Shown here piece after piece: positions 28,124 through 36,818 of a stretch of 64,000 nt of DNA. A model generated the notes under the pieces. It was not told the DNA's origin. It ran no database searches and was given only the letters and a program-made list of their open reading frames with translations. Source of the DNA: an uncultured Oscillospiraceae bacterium. Lineage in GTDB: Bacteria; Bacillota; Clostridia; Oscillospirales; Oscillospiraceae. Position numbers and translations under genes: made by a program. The stretch is from positions 1-64,000 of the forward strand of contig CAKUGQ010000002.1 in the NCBI GenBank assembly GCA_934654755.1. Reading direction: 5' to 3'. Every line of letters starts with the position of its first letter. The stretch's first letter is position 1.

Positions 28124-28376
28124 GTCATTGCGAGACTTGCGTCAGCAAGTCGTGGCAATCTCGCGCAAAACCCTACATCAGATTGCCACGGGCGGCAAAG
28201 CCGCCCTCGCAATGACAGGCGCCGGTGCAAGAGATTGCCACGCCCCCTGCGGGGTCTCGCAATGACATAAAAAGGCTCCCCCTGCACAGGGAAGCCTTTT
28301 TGCCCGCGGCGGACACCTCGTCCGGCTGCTCCACTTTGTTTCTCGTCCGTCTTCCCCGCAAGGGGAAGGCTTTGGG
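28124..28376. repeat. Families A and B between MATE and UPF0340 genes
   Basis: Family A at 28124-28267 uses three hairpins: ACTTGCGTCAGCAAGT, GGGCGGCAAAGCCGCCC and CCCCCTGCGGGG. Family B follows inverted at about 28300-28376 with CTTCCCCGCAAGGGGAAG. Confidence 0.8.
28269..28301 (-). terminator. Bidirectional terminator-like hairpin
   Basis: AAAAAGGCT.CCC and GGG.AGCCTTTTT pair, with T runs on both strands. It can serve the minus-strand UPF0340 operon. Confidence 0.6.
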
Positions 28377-28392
28377 GCGCGGCGCGTACTTT

Positions 28393-28938
28393 TCAGAGCA
28401 GCTCCTGATCGTAGATCGCACGGACGCCGCCGATGAACTTCGGGCGGGTTCGCGCCGCCAGCAGAATGGCGCTGCCGATATGGTCGATCCCCAGCCGCAA
28501 CGGGACGGCGACGGGCTTCAGGTGCATACCGATGAGCGTGCCGCCGATGTCCAGCCCGGCGTCGGCGCGGATGCTTTCCACGGCAATCGGCTCGGCAAAG
28601 GCGTGATATGCCGCAGTTGCGAACGAGCCGCCCGCCTTGGGCTGCGGCACAACGTTCACGCGGTCGGCATTCGGCAGCGCGGCGCGCTCTACGATGAGCG
28701 CCCGGTTCAGATGCTCGCAGCACTGCGCAGCAAGCCAAATTCCCTTTTCGCGCAGCACGCCGTAAATCGCGTCAAACACGACCTGCGCGACCTCCGGCCG
28801 CGAGTCCGAGCCGATACGGCTGCCGCAGATTTCGCTTGTGGAGCAGCCGACGACCACCAGATCTCCCGCGTGCAGCTTCGCCTTTTCGCAAAGAAGCTGC
28901 GCGGCCTGCTGTGCCTGAGTACGGATTTCTTCTGTCAT
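28393..28938 (-). CDS. UPF0340 / TIGR01440 family protein (YwlG-like)
   Basis: A 181-aa protein of the UPF0340 family: VVGCSTSEICGSRIG, AAQCCEHLNRALIVER, DAGLDIGGTLIGMHLKPVA. The family is conserved in Firmicutes and its biochemical role is not established. ATG 28938 follows GGGAGG and gives the usual length; the frame is open 14 codons further. It lies 22 bp downstream of the ECF S-component gene on the same strand and is probably co-transcribed. Confidence 0.88.
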   Translation of the reverse strand: MTEEIRTQAQQAAQLLCEKAKLHAGDLVVVGCSTSEICGSRIGSDSRPEVAQVVFDAIYGVLREKGIWLAAQCCEHLNRALIVERAALPNADRVNVVPQPKAGGSFATAAYHAFAEPIAVESIRADAGLDIGGTLIGMHLKPVAVPLRLGIDHIGSAILLAARTRPKFIGGVRAIYDQELL

Positions 28939-28960
28939 TTTCTTCCCTCCCGTAAGTCGA

Positions 28961-29491
28961 TCAATGACTTCTTGCCTCAACGCGGTCGAGCGTCTTGCTC
29001 TCGCGCAGCGCGGCGATCAGTGCCACGGCGGCGACCAGACCGATGGCTCCCTGAAGCAGATTGCCGGGAATGCTCGTTGCGGCGGCCAGCCCCTTGCCGA
29101 GGATCATCCATGCGTAAAGGAAGTAGCCGAGCACCATCCAAAGCTCTGCGAGCGCGCCGCCGGCAATCCGGCCGAGGTAGCCGTGCTTTTTTCCGAGCGC
29201 ACGGTAGACCAGCGCAGCGATGACGCACATCAGCGCCTTGATGACCAGAGTACCGGCAATGTAGTGCGGATAGCCGCCGATCAGATCGGCCAGCGCGGAG
29301 CCGACGCCGCCGGCAAACGCGCCGAAGGCCGGACCGAGCACCCACGCAGAGAGCAGCACGAAGCAGTCGCCGATGTTGACATAGCCCTGCGTTGCGGGCA
29401 TCTGGATCTGGATGAGCAGCGTCGAAACGCAGACGAGCGCGGTAAAGAGCGCCGTAAGCACCATTTTTTTCAAATTGAAGGCCTGTTTCAT
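28961..29491 (-). CDS. ECF transporter S component (possible vitamin B6 uptake)
   Basis: The 176-aa membrane protein has about six helices and looks like the substrate-binding S subunit of an energy-coupling-factor vitamin transporter (KMVLTALFTALVCVSTLLIQ; NIGDCFVLLSAWVLGP). It would share a distant EcfAAT energising module. It is divergent from a MocR/PdxR-type regulator with an operator-like palindrome in its promoter. This context is known for predicted pyridoxal or pyridoxine transporters, so vitamin B6 is my inference. Other vitamins are possible. Confidence 0.82.
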   Translation of the reverse strand: MKQAFNLKKMVLTALFTALVCVSTLLIQIQMPATQGYVNIGDCFVLLSAWVLGPAFGAFAGGVGSALADLIGGYPHYIAGTLVIKALMCVIAALVYRALGKKHGYLGRIAGGALAELWMVLGYFLYAWMILGKGLAAATSIPGNLLQGAIGLVAAVALIAALRESKTLDRVEARSH

Positions 29492-29502
29492 GAGATTTCC
29501 TC

Positions 29503-29531
29503 TTGCTTTCTTTTGATACGTCGATTATACT
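29503..29531 (+). promoter_or_regulatory. Promoter of the PdxR-like gene
   Basis: TTGCTT (29503-29508), 17-bp spacer, TATACT (29526-29531). Its -10 overlaps the opposite-strand -10 TATAAT (29524-29529 on plus coordinates) of the S-component gene. Confidence 0.65.
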
Positions 29532-29536
29532 ACGGA

Positions 29537-29558
29537 TTGGCATGATGAAAAGTGCCAA
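29537..29558. promoter_or_regulatory. Operator-like palindrome between S component and PdxR-like gene
   Basis: TTGGCA-N10-TGCCAA is a perfect inverted repeat. It overlaps the -35/spacer part of the minus-strand promoter and lies just downstream of the plus-strand -10, so one bound protein could control both genes. Confidence 0.55.
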
Positions 29559-29593
29559 AACATTCTTTTTTAACCATACCAGATGGAGGAGCC

Positions 29594-31012
29594 ATGCTGA
29601 CCTATTCCTTGCAGAAGGGCGGCGCGAAGCCGCTTTACGCCCAGCTTTACGAGTCGATCCGCGACGACATTGCCGCCGGGCGGTTGTCCGCGGGCGAACG
29701 TCTGCCCTCGCGCCGCGCACTGGCCGCGCATCTTGACATAAGTCTTGCAACGGTGGACAGCGCTTATGCCCAGCTCGAGGCCGAGGGTTATCTGCACGCC
29801 AGGGCGCGCAGCGGCTTTACGGTCTGCGCCATCGGCACGCCGCCCGCCGCCCTGCCTGCGCCGCAGCCGCCCGTGCCGCCTGAGGTCGAACGGACGCCGC
29901 TTTTGCCGCTCTCCGGCGGCGGCGCGGACAGCGCATTTCCCTTTTCCGTCTGGGCAAAGACCGTCCGTGAGGTGATGAGTAGCCGCGGACAGGCGCTTCT
30001 GCGTCCGGCGGATAACCGCGGTGTGCCGGAGCTGCGCGAGGCCATTGCCGGGCATCTGCGCCATGCGCGGGGTCTGAGCGTCTCGCCGGAACAGATCCTT
30101 GTCGGTGCGGGCAATGAATACCTCTACGGCCTGATCGTCCAGCTTCTCGGGCGCGGCGCGCTCTACGCCGTGGAGGATCCCTGCCACAGACAGATTGCGC
30201 GCGTCTACGCCGCACAGGGCGCGCAGCTCTGCCCGCTGCCGCTGGACGGCGAGGGACTGCGGCTCGACGCGCTGCGCCGATGCGGCGCGCAAATTGCGCA
30301 TATCTCCCCGGCACACCACTTCCCCACGGGGATCGTCATGCCGATCCGCCGCCGCAACGAGATGCTGCATTGGGCGAACGCCGCGCCGGGACGCCATATC
30401 GTCGAGGACGACTATGACAGCGAGCTTCGCCACAGCGGACAGCCGCTGCCGCCGCTGTTTTCGCTGGACGCGGGCGGACGGGTGATCTATGTCAGCACCT
30501 TTTCACAGACACTCGCGCCTTCTCTGCGCGTGGCCTATCTGTGCCTGCCGCCGTCGCTCCTGGCGGAATATCGCGAGCGGCTGGGCTTCTACGCCTGCAC
30601 CGTGCCGTCGTTGGAGCAGTATGCGCTGGCGCGGTTTATTGCCTCCGGAGACTATGAGCGCCATCTGAACCGTCTGCGCAAGCGCTGCCGCGACCGTCGC
30701 GACGCACTGCTGGCAGCCATCGCCGCAGGCCCGCTGCGCGAGCGCTGCGAGGTGGTGGAAAACGGCGCGGGCACGCATTTTCTGCTGCGTCTGAAAACCG
30801 CCCGCCCGGATGCCGAGCTCAAAGCGGCCGCGGCCGAGCGCGGGCTTGCCCTGCAATTTCTGAGCGATTACCGCATCTGTACGCCCGTGGAATCCGGCGC
30901 ACTGGTGTTTCAGTATGCCAATCTCAGTCCGCAGGAGGCGCAGGAGGCGCTCTCCCGGCTTGCGGCGCTGTTGGACGAAGAAAAAATCGGGAAAAGCGAA
31001 AAAAAGACTTGA
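29594..31012 (+). CDS. MocR/PdxR-family regulator with aminotransferase-like domain lacking the PLP lysine
   Basis: The 472-aa protein has an N-terminal GntR-type winged helix (about 1-75; AGERLPSRRALAAHLDIS) and a fold-type I aminotransferase domain. In relatives the pyridoxal phosphate lysine lies in a motif like TFSKTLxPSLR. Here it reads TFSQTLAPSLR, so residue 305 is Gln (codon CAG at 30506-30508). EDDYDSEL and the other landmarks are kept. ATG 29594 follows GATGGAGGAGCC. It probably controls the divergent S-component gene. Without the lysine it cannot bind PLP as a Schiff base. Confidence 0.88.
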   Translation: MLTYSLQKGGAKPLYAQLYESIRDDIAAGRLSAGERLPSRRALAAHLDISLATVDSAYAQLEAEGYLHARARSGFTVCAIGTPPAALPAPQPPVPPEVERTPLLPLSGGGADSAFPFSVWAKTVREVMSSRGQALLRPADNRGVPELREAIAGHLRHARGLSVSPEQILVGAGNEYLYGLIVQLLGRGALYAVEDPCHRQIARVYAAQGAQLCPLPLDGEGLRLDALRRCGAQIAHISPAHHFPTGIVMPIRRRNEMLHWANAAPGRHIVEDDYDSELRHSGQPLPPLFSLDAGGRVIYVSTFSQTLAPSLRVAYLCLPPSLLAEYRERLGFYACTVPSLEQYALARFIASGDYERHLNRLRKRCRDRRDALLAAIAAGPLRERCEVVENGAGTHFLLRLKTARPDAELKAAAAERGLALQFLSDYRICTPVESGALVFQYANLSPQEAQEALSRLAALLDEEKIGKSEKKT

Positions 31013-31037
31013 CAAGCACGGGCTCGTCCGCTATAAT
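31009..31037 (+). promoter_or_regulatory. Promoter of tRNA-Val
   Basis: Consensus TTGACA (31009-31014), 17-bp spacer, TATAAT (31032-31037). The -35 overlaps the stop codon of the preceding gene. Confidence 0.9.
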
Positions 31038-31048
31038 AATCGCGCTAT

Positions 31049-31125
31049 GGACGATTAGCTCAGCTGGCTAGAGCATCCGCTTGACGTGCGGAAGGTCATA
31101 GGTTCGAGTCCTATATCGTCCACCA
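31049..31125 (+). tRNA. tRNA-Val (anticodon GAC)
   Basis: A 77-nt cloverleaf with encoded CCA: acceptor GGACGAT/ATCGTCC, D-arm TAGCTCAGCTGG, anticodon stem CCGC/GCGG around TTGACGT (anticodon GAC), T-arm GGTTCGAGTCC. Confidence 0.96.
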
Positions 31126-31127
31126 AA

Positions 31128-31160
31128 CATCCGAAAGCAGCTTGCTTTCGGATGTTTTTT
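31128..31160 (+). terminator. Terminator of tRNA-Val
   Basis: CATCCGAAAGCA pairs with TGCTTTCGGATG around a 3-nt loop, followed by six T residues. Confidence 0.9.
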
Positions 31161-31185
31161 ATTTCCGGAGCAAGCGGGGGTTCAT

Positions 31186-31285
31186 GTCATTGCGAGGAGG
31201 GCGCAGCCCGACGCGGCAATCCAATGTAGGGGTTAGGGGTTTGCGCGCGATTGCCACGACTTGCTGACGCAAGTCTCGCAATGAC
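31186..31285. repeat. Family A repeat after tRNA-Val
   Basis: One full palindromic unit: TCATTGCGAGGAGGGCGCAG... half, spacer, then GATTGCCACGACTTGCTGACGC... half ending in CTCGCAATGACA. Confidence 0.8.
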
Positions 31286-31347
31286 ATATCGCATCCGGTT
31301 TTGCAATGATACATTGACCCTGCAATGGCGCAGCCGCTGCGCGGCAG

Positions 31348-31375
31348 AAAAAAGGCTCCCCGATGGGGAGCCTTT
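31348..31375 (-). terminator. Terminator of the metallopeptidase operon
   Basis: AAAGGCTCCCC and GGGGAGCCTTT pair; the minus strand continues in a T run. It lies 60 bp past the peptidase stop. Confidence 0.75.
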
Positions 31376-31434
31376 CAAAATCTTCGGACCTTGTGGGGCG
31401 GGTTCCGCCGGGGTCGGCTTTTTCGCTGCACGGC

Positions 31435-32172
31435 TCAGTCGCGTCTGCGGCGGCCGGTGACCAGAATCAACAGACGCAGGAACTGCATGACCGTCACGCT
31501 CAACGCCGCAACATAGGTCATCGCGGCGGCAGTGAGCACGCGCCTCGCACCCGTCTGTTCCTCGGGCGTAAGCAGATTCGTACCGCGGATGGCCTGCATC
31601 GCGCGGCGGCTGGCGTTGAACTCCGTCGGCAGTGTGACAAGCTGGAAGACAACGCACAGACCGTAAAGCAGCACGCCGAACAGCGCGACGGAATAGAAGA
31701 AATCGCCGAGCGCGCTGCCGTAGGTGCAGAAGGAGGAGAAGATCAGCCCCAGTGCGATCATCGGGATCGAAAGCTGTGAGCCGAGGTTTGTGACGCGCAC
31801 GATTGCCGTGCGGAAGCGAATGGGCGCATAGTTCTGCGCATACTGCACGGCGTGGCCGGCCTCATGCGCCGCGACGCCGACGGCGGCGGGCGTCGGCGCG
31901 TCATACACGCTGTCCGACAGACGAATTACGTTTGTTTTCGGGTCATAGTGATCGGTCAGCTCGCCGGAGACGCGCTCAATGCGCACGCCGCTGACGCCGT
32001 TGGCGTTCAGAACCGCGCGGGCGGCGTCTGCACCGGTCATGCCGCGCGCGTTGCGCACGCTGCCGTATTTGCGGAAGGTGCTGTTGACGCGGGCGCTTGC
32101 AATGAGCGAAAACAGCACCGCCGGGAGCACCAGAACGAAATACAGCCAGTCGAAGTAAAAGAAAAACGGCAT
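31435..32172 (-). CDS. Zinc metallopeptidase, YugP family
   Basis: The 245-aa membrane protein has an N-terminal helix, a zinc-binding HEAGH motif (VGVAAHEAGHAVQYAQ) and two or three further C-terminal helices. It matches the YugP-like neutral zinc metallopeptidase family, whose substrates are not established. The ATG follows GGAGGA. It lies 11 bp downstream of the TIGR04255 gene on the same strand, so they share a transcript. Confidence 0.88.
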   Translation of the reverse strand: MPFFFYFDWLYFVLVLPAVLFSLIASARVNSTFRKYGSVRNARGMTGADAARAVLNANGVSGVRIERVSGELTDHYDPKTNVIRLSDSVYDAPTPAAVGVAAHEAGHAVQYAQNYAPIRFRTAIVRVTNLGSQLSIPMIALGLIFSSFCTYGSALGDFFYSVALFGVLLYGLCVVFQLVTLPTEFNASRRAMQAIRGTNLLTPEEQTGARRVLTAAAMTYVAALSVTVMQFLRLLILVTGRRRRD

Positions 32173-32183
32173 AAAAATCCTCC

Positions 32184-32930
32184 TTACATGACTTCAAGAG
32201 GGCCCATCGCCTGATGCAGCCGCTCGGTCAGCGCGCCGCGGAACAGGCCGTAGGCGCCCTCATGAAGCTGATTCAGCGCCGGGGCGCACCGATACAGCTC
32301 CACGCGTCCGCCGAGGAAGCAGTCGATATCCAGCAGGTACTTGACCTCCGGATCCTCCGACGCACCACGCTTGACGCGGCCGGGGCCGCAGTGCAGCTTC
32401 GCCCTGCCGCCGCCGGGAAGCCCCAGCTCGGCATCCTGCGCTGCGCGGGTAAAGTCCGCCTCGCGCGCACCGGGCGCGGACAGCAGCCCCAGGTAGGCGG
32501 GGCTGAACAGCTCGCAAAAGGGCGTCGCGCCCAGACCGAGCGTCCCGCGCGAAAACGCGTTGATATAGCGCAGGCCGACGCGCTCAAAAAACTCCGGCCG
32601 ATAGACCTCGATAAAGCTGACAAGCAGCTCGTCGAGCCGCGCGGCAAACTCCGCCCAGCCGCGGTAATTCATGGTGGACAGCGCAAGGAAGGAGCTGGTC
32701 AGACTGACCTTCCAGCGACCCTCGGCGGAGATGAACTGGTAGCTGCGGCCGCTCTGCGCACCGTCCGCCGCCGTGCCGGACTGAAAGCGCGGATACTGTG
32801 CGCGAACCTTTTCCTGAAACGCCACGGGGTCGCTCGCGCCGATGGAAAGAATCGTCGGGAAGCGAAGCTGACAGATAACCTCCATAAGCTGAGGCCGTTG
32901 GTAGGAACAATGCATCTGTTCGGGATTCAT
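32184..32930 (-). CDS. TIGR04255 family protein
   Basis: A 248-aa protein with the TIGR04255 pattern: PQLMEVICQLRFP at the N-terminus, WKVSLTSSFLALSTMNYRGWAEF, FFERVGLRYINAF, and a C-terminal part ending in RGALTERLHQAMGP. The family is widespread and of unknown function. The start follows GGGAGGAAATCTTCCC. It is the first gene of a two-gene operon with the metallopeptidase. Confidence 0.82.
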   Translation of the reverse strand: MNPEQMHCSYQRPQLMEVICQLRFPTILSIGASDPVAFQEKVRAQYPRFQSGTAADGAQSGRSYQFISAEGRWKVSLTSSFLALSTMNYRGWAEFAARLDELLVSFIEVYRPEFFERVGLRYINAFSRGTLGLGATPFCELFSPAYLGLLSAPGAREADFTRAAQDAELGLPGGGRAKLHCGPGRVKRGASEDPEVKYLLDIDCFLGGRVELYRCAPALNQLHEGAYGLFRGALTERLHQAMGPLEVM

Positions 32931-33053
32931 GGGAAGATTTCCTCCCTTTTTTATAGAATTGGATCACCTTTTCGGGATCGGCTCACCGGTAGTATAACAC
33001 AGACCTGCAATACATTGCAAGTATTTCGTGGAATCCGCCTGCCGCCGCAGATC

Positions 33054-33155
33054 CTGCAATGACAGGCAGGGTGTCATTGTGCGGAACGGGAGCGGCACCT
33101 CCGTTTTGTGTCATTGCGAGGAGGGCGCAAGCCAGACGCGGCAATCTGATGTGGG
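33054..33155. repeat. Family A repeat before the ABC operon end
   Basis: Degenerate copy with TGCAATGACA at 33054, TCATTGTGCGG, and a clearer half TCATTGCGAGGAGGGCGCAAG ending GGCAATCT near 33147. It touches the stop codon of the ABC gene. Confidence 0.7.
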
Positions 33156-33157
33156 GT

Positions 33158-35071
33158 CTATGTCGCGATCCCCTTGAACTGCGTGTCGTAAAGCTTGCGA
33201 TACACGCCATTGAGCGCGAGCAGCTCGGAATGGCTGCCCATCTCCACGACGCGGCCCGCGTCGAGCACGACGATCCGGTCTGCGTCCTGAATGGTGGACA
33301 GGCGGTGCGCGATGATGATGGAGGTGCGGTTCTGCATCAGCTTGACCATCGCGTCCTGAATCTTTTTCTCCGTGCGGGTATCGACGGAGCTGGTCGCCTC
33401 GTCGAGGATAAGAATTTTCGGCTCGGCGATGACTGCACGGGCGATGGTCAGAAGCTGACGCTGGCCCTGCGAAATGTTCGTTGCGCCCTCGGTCAGCTCG
33501 GTCTTTTTGCCGTCCTTCAGGCGGCGCAGAAAGCTCTCGCAGTTGGCGAAGCGCAGCGCGGCGTCGATCTGCTCGTCGGTCGCGTCCTCGCGGCCGTAGC
33601 GGATGTTGTTTTCAATCGTGTCGGCAAAGAGCACCGGATCCTGGAGCACGATGGAGATGGCCTTGCGCAGCTCGTTTTTCGACAGACGGCTGATGTCCTG
33701 CCCGTCGATGCGGATGGTGCCGGAGTCGATGTCATAGAAGCGCAGCAGCAGATTGACGATGGTTGTTTTACCGCTGCCGGTCGCGCCGACCAGGGCGATT
33801 TTGTGACCCGGTTCGGCGTGCAGGCAGAAGTCACGCAGGACGGGCTTGCCCTTTTCGTAACTGAAATCGACGTGCTCAAAGTCCAGCTCGCCGCGAACGG
33901 CGGAGACGTCGAAGTCCTCCTGTTTGGAGAAATCCTCCGGCTGCTCGTCGAGCACGGCAAATACTCGCTCCGCACCCGCCAGTGCGGTAATCAGAGAGGA
34001 ATAAAGCTGTGCGATTTCGTTGAGCGGACGGGTGAACTGCTTTGTGGTTGTCAGGAACATCACGACGACGGCGACGCTGAGCGGCGCGCCGCTCAGCGAA
34101 CCGGAGACGGCGCGGAAGAAGGGAATCTTTGTCAGATACAAAAGCGCCAGCGAGCCGACGATACACACGAGGAAATAGCCGATGTTGCCGATGAAATTCA
34201 TCACCGGCCCCATCGCGCCGCCCATGATCTGCGCACGGATGGCGGTTTTGGTATAGCTGTCGCTGGCGGCTGCGAAGTCCGCCAGGGCCTTTTGCTCACG
34301 GTGATAGGCCTTGACGGTTTTATAACCGGTTACATTTTCTTCCGTCTGGGAGTTCAGCGCGCCCAGAATGCTCTGCTGTTTGGAAAACAGCGGGCGCATA
34401 TACTTGCTCATAAAGCGCGAGACGAGCAGCGTCAGCCCCAGCAGGAGGAACGAGATGAGCGTCAGCAGAGGCGAATACCAGATCATAATGCCGAGGCAGC
34501 CCAGCACGGTCAGAATGCCCGAAACGAGCGAGTTCAGCGATTGCGAAATCGCCTGCTGCACGCTCTGCACGTCGTTTGTCATACGCGACATCAGATCGCC
34601 GTGGGCGTGGCTGTCGGTGTAGCCGATGGGGAGGTAGACCAGCCGGCCGAACAGGTCGGCGCGCATTTTGCGCACGGTGCGGTTGGCCAGCAGCGCGCTG
34701 AAACGCGAGGAGAAGTATTGCAGCACGCAATAGAGCACATAGCTCAGCAGAAGCAGGCCCAGGGAAAGCGCGAATTTGGCCTGATTGGGGTCAACGGTAA
34801 ATTTTTCCTGATCGACGTCGTAGCTGCCGAGGGCGGCGATGACGTCCTTGACCAGCACATTCGACCACAGGTGGAACAGCGTCGAGGCGACCACGAATAC
34901 CAGAAGGGCGATCAGCAGGGGCCGCGAGGCCGAAAGATAGCCCAGAAGACGGGAGACGGACTTCTTCAGATCCTTCGGCTTTTCCTGCTTGCGCGAGAAG
35001 CGTCCGCCGGGGCCGCCGGAGCCGGGGCCGTGCGCGGGACGCTGTGTGCGTTCGGTGTCCTTTTCAGCCAT
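33158..35071 (-). CDS. Heterodimeric ABC exporter, subunit 2 (permease/ATPase)
   Basis: The 637-aa half-transporter has a charged N-terminal tail rich in Gly/Pro/Lys, six membrane helices (about 65-370) and an ATPase domain with Walker A GATGSGKTT and Walker B ILILDEATSSVD with the catalytic Glu present. The signature is ISQGQ instead of LSGGQ. Together with its partner this fits an asymmetric exporter (LmrCD/BmrCD type). It starts one base after its partner's stop, in the MarR operon. It is likely to export drugs or toxic compounds. Confidence 0.92.
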   Translation of the reverse strand: MAEKDTERTQRPAHGPGSGGPGGRFSRKQEKPKDLKKSVSRLLGYLSASRPLLIALLVFVVASTLFHLWSNVLVKDVIAALGSYDVDQEKFTVDPNQAKFALSLGLLLLSYVLYCVLQYFSSRFSALLANRTVRKMRADLFGRLVYLPIGYTDSHAHGDLMSRMTNDVQSVQQAISQSLNSLVSGILTVLGCLGIMIWYSPLLTLISFLLLGLTLLVSRFMSKYMRPLFSKQQSILGALNSQTEENVTGYKTVKAYHREQKALADFAAASDSYTKTAIRAQIMGGAMGPVMNFIGNIGYFLVCIVGSLALLYLTKIPFFRAVSGSLSGAPLSVAVVVMFLTTTKQFTRPLNEIAQLYSSLITALAGAERVFAVLDEQPEDFSKQEDFDVSAVRGELDFEHVDFSYEKGKPVLRDFCLHAEPGHKIALVGATGSGKTTIVNLLLRFYDIDSGTIRIDGQDISRLSKNELRKAISIVLQDPVLFADTIENNIRYGREDATDEQIDAALRFANCESFLRRLKDGKKTELTEGATNISQGQRQLLTIARAVIAEPKILILDEATSSVDTRTEKKIQDAMVKLMQNRTSIIIAHRLSTIQDADRIVVLDAGRVVEMGSHSELLALNGVYRKLYDTQFKGIAT

Positions 35072-35072
35072 A

Positions 35073-36818
35073 TTACGCCTCCTCCTTCCGAATCTGAGAA
35101 TGGTAAATATCGCGGTAGACCGCGCTGGTTTCCATCAGGCGGTCGTGTGTATCGAAGGCGGAAATGGTGCCGCCCTCCAGAACGAGGATGCGGTCGGCGT
35201 GCTTTGCCGTGGCGATACGCTGCGCAACGATGATCTTTGTCACGTCGCCCAGCTCGGCGCGCATGGCCTCGTGCAGCTTTGACTCCGTTACCAGGTCGAG
35301 CGCGGAGGTAGAGTCGTCGAAGATCAGAATCTCCGGCCGCTGCAAAATGGCGCGGGCGATGGAAATACGCTGGCGCTGACCGCCGGAGAGCGACGCGCCC
35401 TTTTCCAGCACCGGTTCCTCGTAGCCGCCGGCCTTGGAGAGAATAAATTCCTCGGCCTGCGCAATCCGTGCGGCCTTTTTCACCTCGTCGTCCGTCGCAT
35501 CCAGACGGCCGAACGCAATGTTGTCGCGAATGGTACCCGCGAACAGCTCCGCCTTTTGCAGACAGACGGCGACCTTTTTCCGCAGATCGGCCGCGCGGTA
35601 GCTGCGCACATCGGCGCCGTCGAGATAGACCGTGCCCTGCGTGGCGTCAAAAAAGCGGAGAATGAGATTGACCAGCGTAGACTTTCCGCAGCCGGTCGAG
35701 CCGACCACGGCGATGGTTTCGCCCTGCTTTACGGAGAAGCTCAGTCCCTGCAGCACGGGCTGCTTTGCATCGGGATAGGTAAAACCGACGTCGTCGAAGC
35801 GGATGGTGCCGCGCTCGGTGAGCGTTTCGGGGTCAAGCGTGCCGTCGGTCAGCTCGAGCGGACAGTCGAGGATCTCGTTAATACGCCGCGCGGAGGCCCA
35901 CGCCTGCGCCATCATCGTAAACATCATGCCGAGCATGATGACGGACATACAGATCATCGTGATATAGGTGATGGCCTGCGAAATCTGGCCGACCATCAGC
36001 ATCTCGCCCGAGCCGCCCGCAAAGGCCGAGAGGATCGAGCGTCCGCCGATATAGTAGATCACGACCGAGCCGCCGAAGATCACAAGCTGCAGTACCGGGC
36101 TGAGCAGTGCAGCCGTTTTCTGCACGCCGAGCAGGGTGTTGGCGTAGTCGTCATTGACGCCGCCGAAGCGTTTATCCTCATACGGTTCGCGGGAAAAGGC
36201 CTTTACGACGCGCGCGCCGGTGACGTTTTCCAGCACGACCTGATTCACGCGGTCGAGCTTTTTCTGCACAACGGAGAATACCGGGAAGATCTTTTTGACG
36301 AAGATCAGCAGCAGGATCACCTCGAGCGGCAGCACAACCGCCAGAACGACCACGAAGCGTTTGCTGATCGACAGCGTGAACACGATACCCAGCACGAAGA
36401 ACGACGCCGCGCGTACCAGTCCGCGGATGCACATCGAGAAGGCGTTCTGCACCTGCGTTACGTCGTTTGTTACGCGCGTAACCAGCGAACCGGTACGGAA
36501 ATCGTCCGCCTGATGCAGGGAAAGATGGAGGATTTTCTGAAACAGCGACTTTCGCAGATCATTGCCGAAGCGGTAGCAGGCCAGATTCGTGAACACGTTG
36601 GAGAGCATACCGCCGGCGACGCCCGCGATGAGCACGCCCACCATCACCGCGCCGTAGCGCAGGACATTGCCGAGATTGCCCGTCTGTACGCCGTAATCGA
36701 CCATCTTCTGCATATATTGCGACAGAACCATGTCCATCGCAACCTCCAGAACCATAAACAGCGGCGCCAGCAACGCCAGATACCAGTATTTTTTCAGATA
36801 CTTCAGGAGCTTTATCAT
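35073..36818 (-). CDS. Heterodimeric ABC exporter, subunit 1 (permease/ATPase)
   Basis: The 581-aa half-transporter has six membrane helices and an ATPase domain with Walker A GSTGCGKST, a canonical LSGGQRQ signature, and Walker B ILIFDDSTSALD in which the catalytic Glu is replaced by Asp. The Asp here plus the altered signature in subunit 2 make one ATP site degenerate, as known for heterodimeric exporters. The start overlaps the MarR stop by 4 bp, so expression follows the regulator. Confidence 0.92.
   Translation of the reverse strand: MIKLLKYLKKYWYLALLAPLFMVLEVAMDMVLSQYMQKMVDYGVQTGNLGNVLRYGAVMVGVLIAGVAGGMLSNVFTNLACYRFGNDLRKSLFQKILHLSLHQADDFRTGSLVTRVTNDVTQVQNAFSMCIRGLVRAASFFVLGIVFTLSISKRFVVVLAVVLPLEVILLLIFVKKIFPVFSVVQKKLDRVNQVVLENVTGARVVKAFSREPYEDKRFGGVNDDYANTLLGVQKTAALLSPVLQLVIFGGSVVIYYIGGRSILSAFAGGSGEMLMVGQISQAITYITMICMSVIMLGMMFTMMAQAWASARRINEILDCPLELTDGTLDPETLTERGTIRFDDVGFTYPDAKQPVLQGLSFSVKQGETIAVVGSTGCGKSTLVNLILRFFDATQGTVYLDGADVRSYRAADLRKKVAVCLQKAELFAGTIRDNIAFGRLDATDDEVKKAARIAQAEEFILSKAGGYEEPVLEKGASLSGGQRQRISIARAILQRPEILIFDDSTSALDLVTESKLHEAMRAELGDVTKIIVAQRIATAKHADRILVLEGGTISAFDTHDRLMETSAVYRDIYHSQIRKEEA

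Noticed and set aside
33059..35233. 724-codon open frame on the plus strand
   Set aside because: Antisense to the ABC exporter subunit gene and starting in a repeat. The translation has no membrane or ATPase motif.
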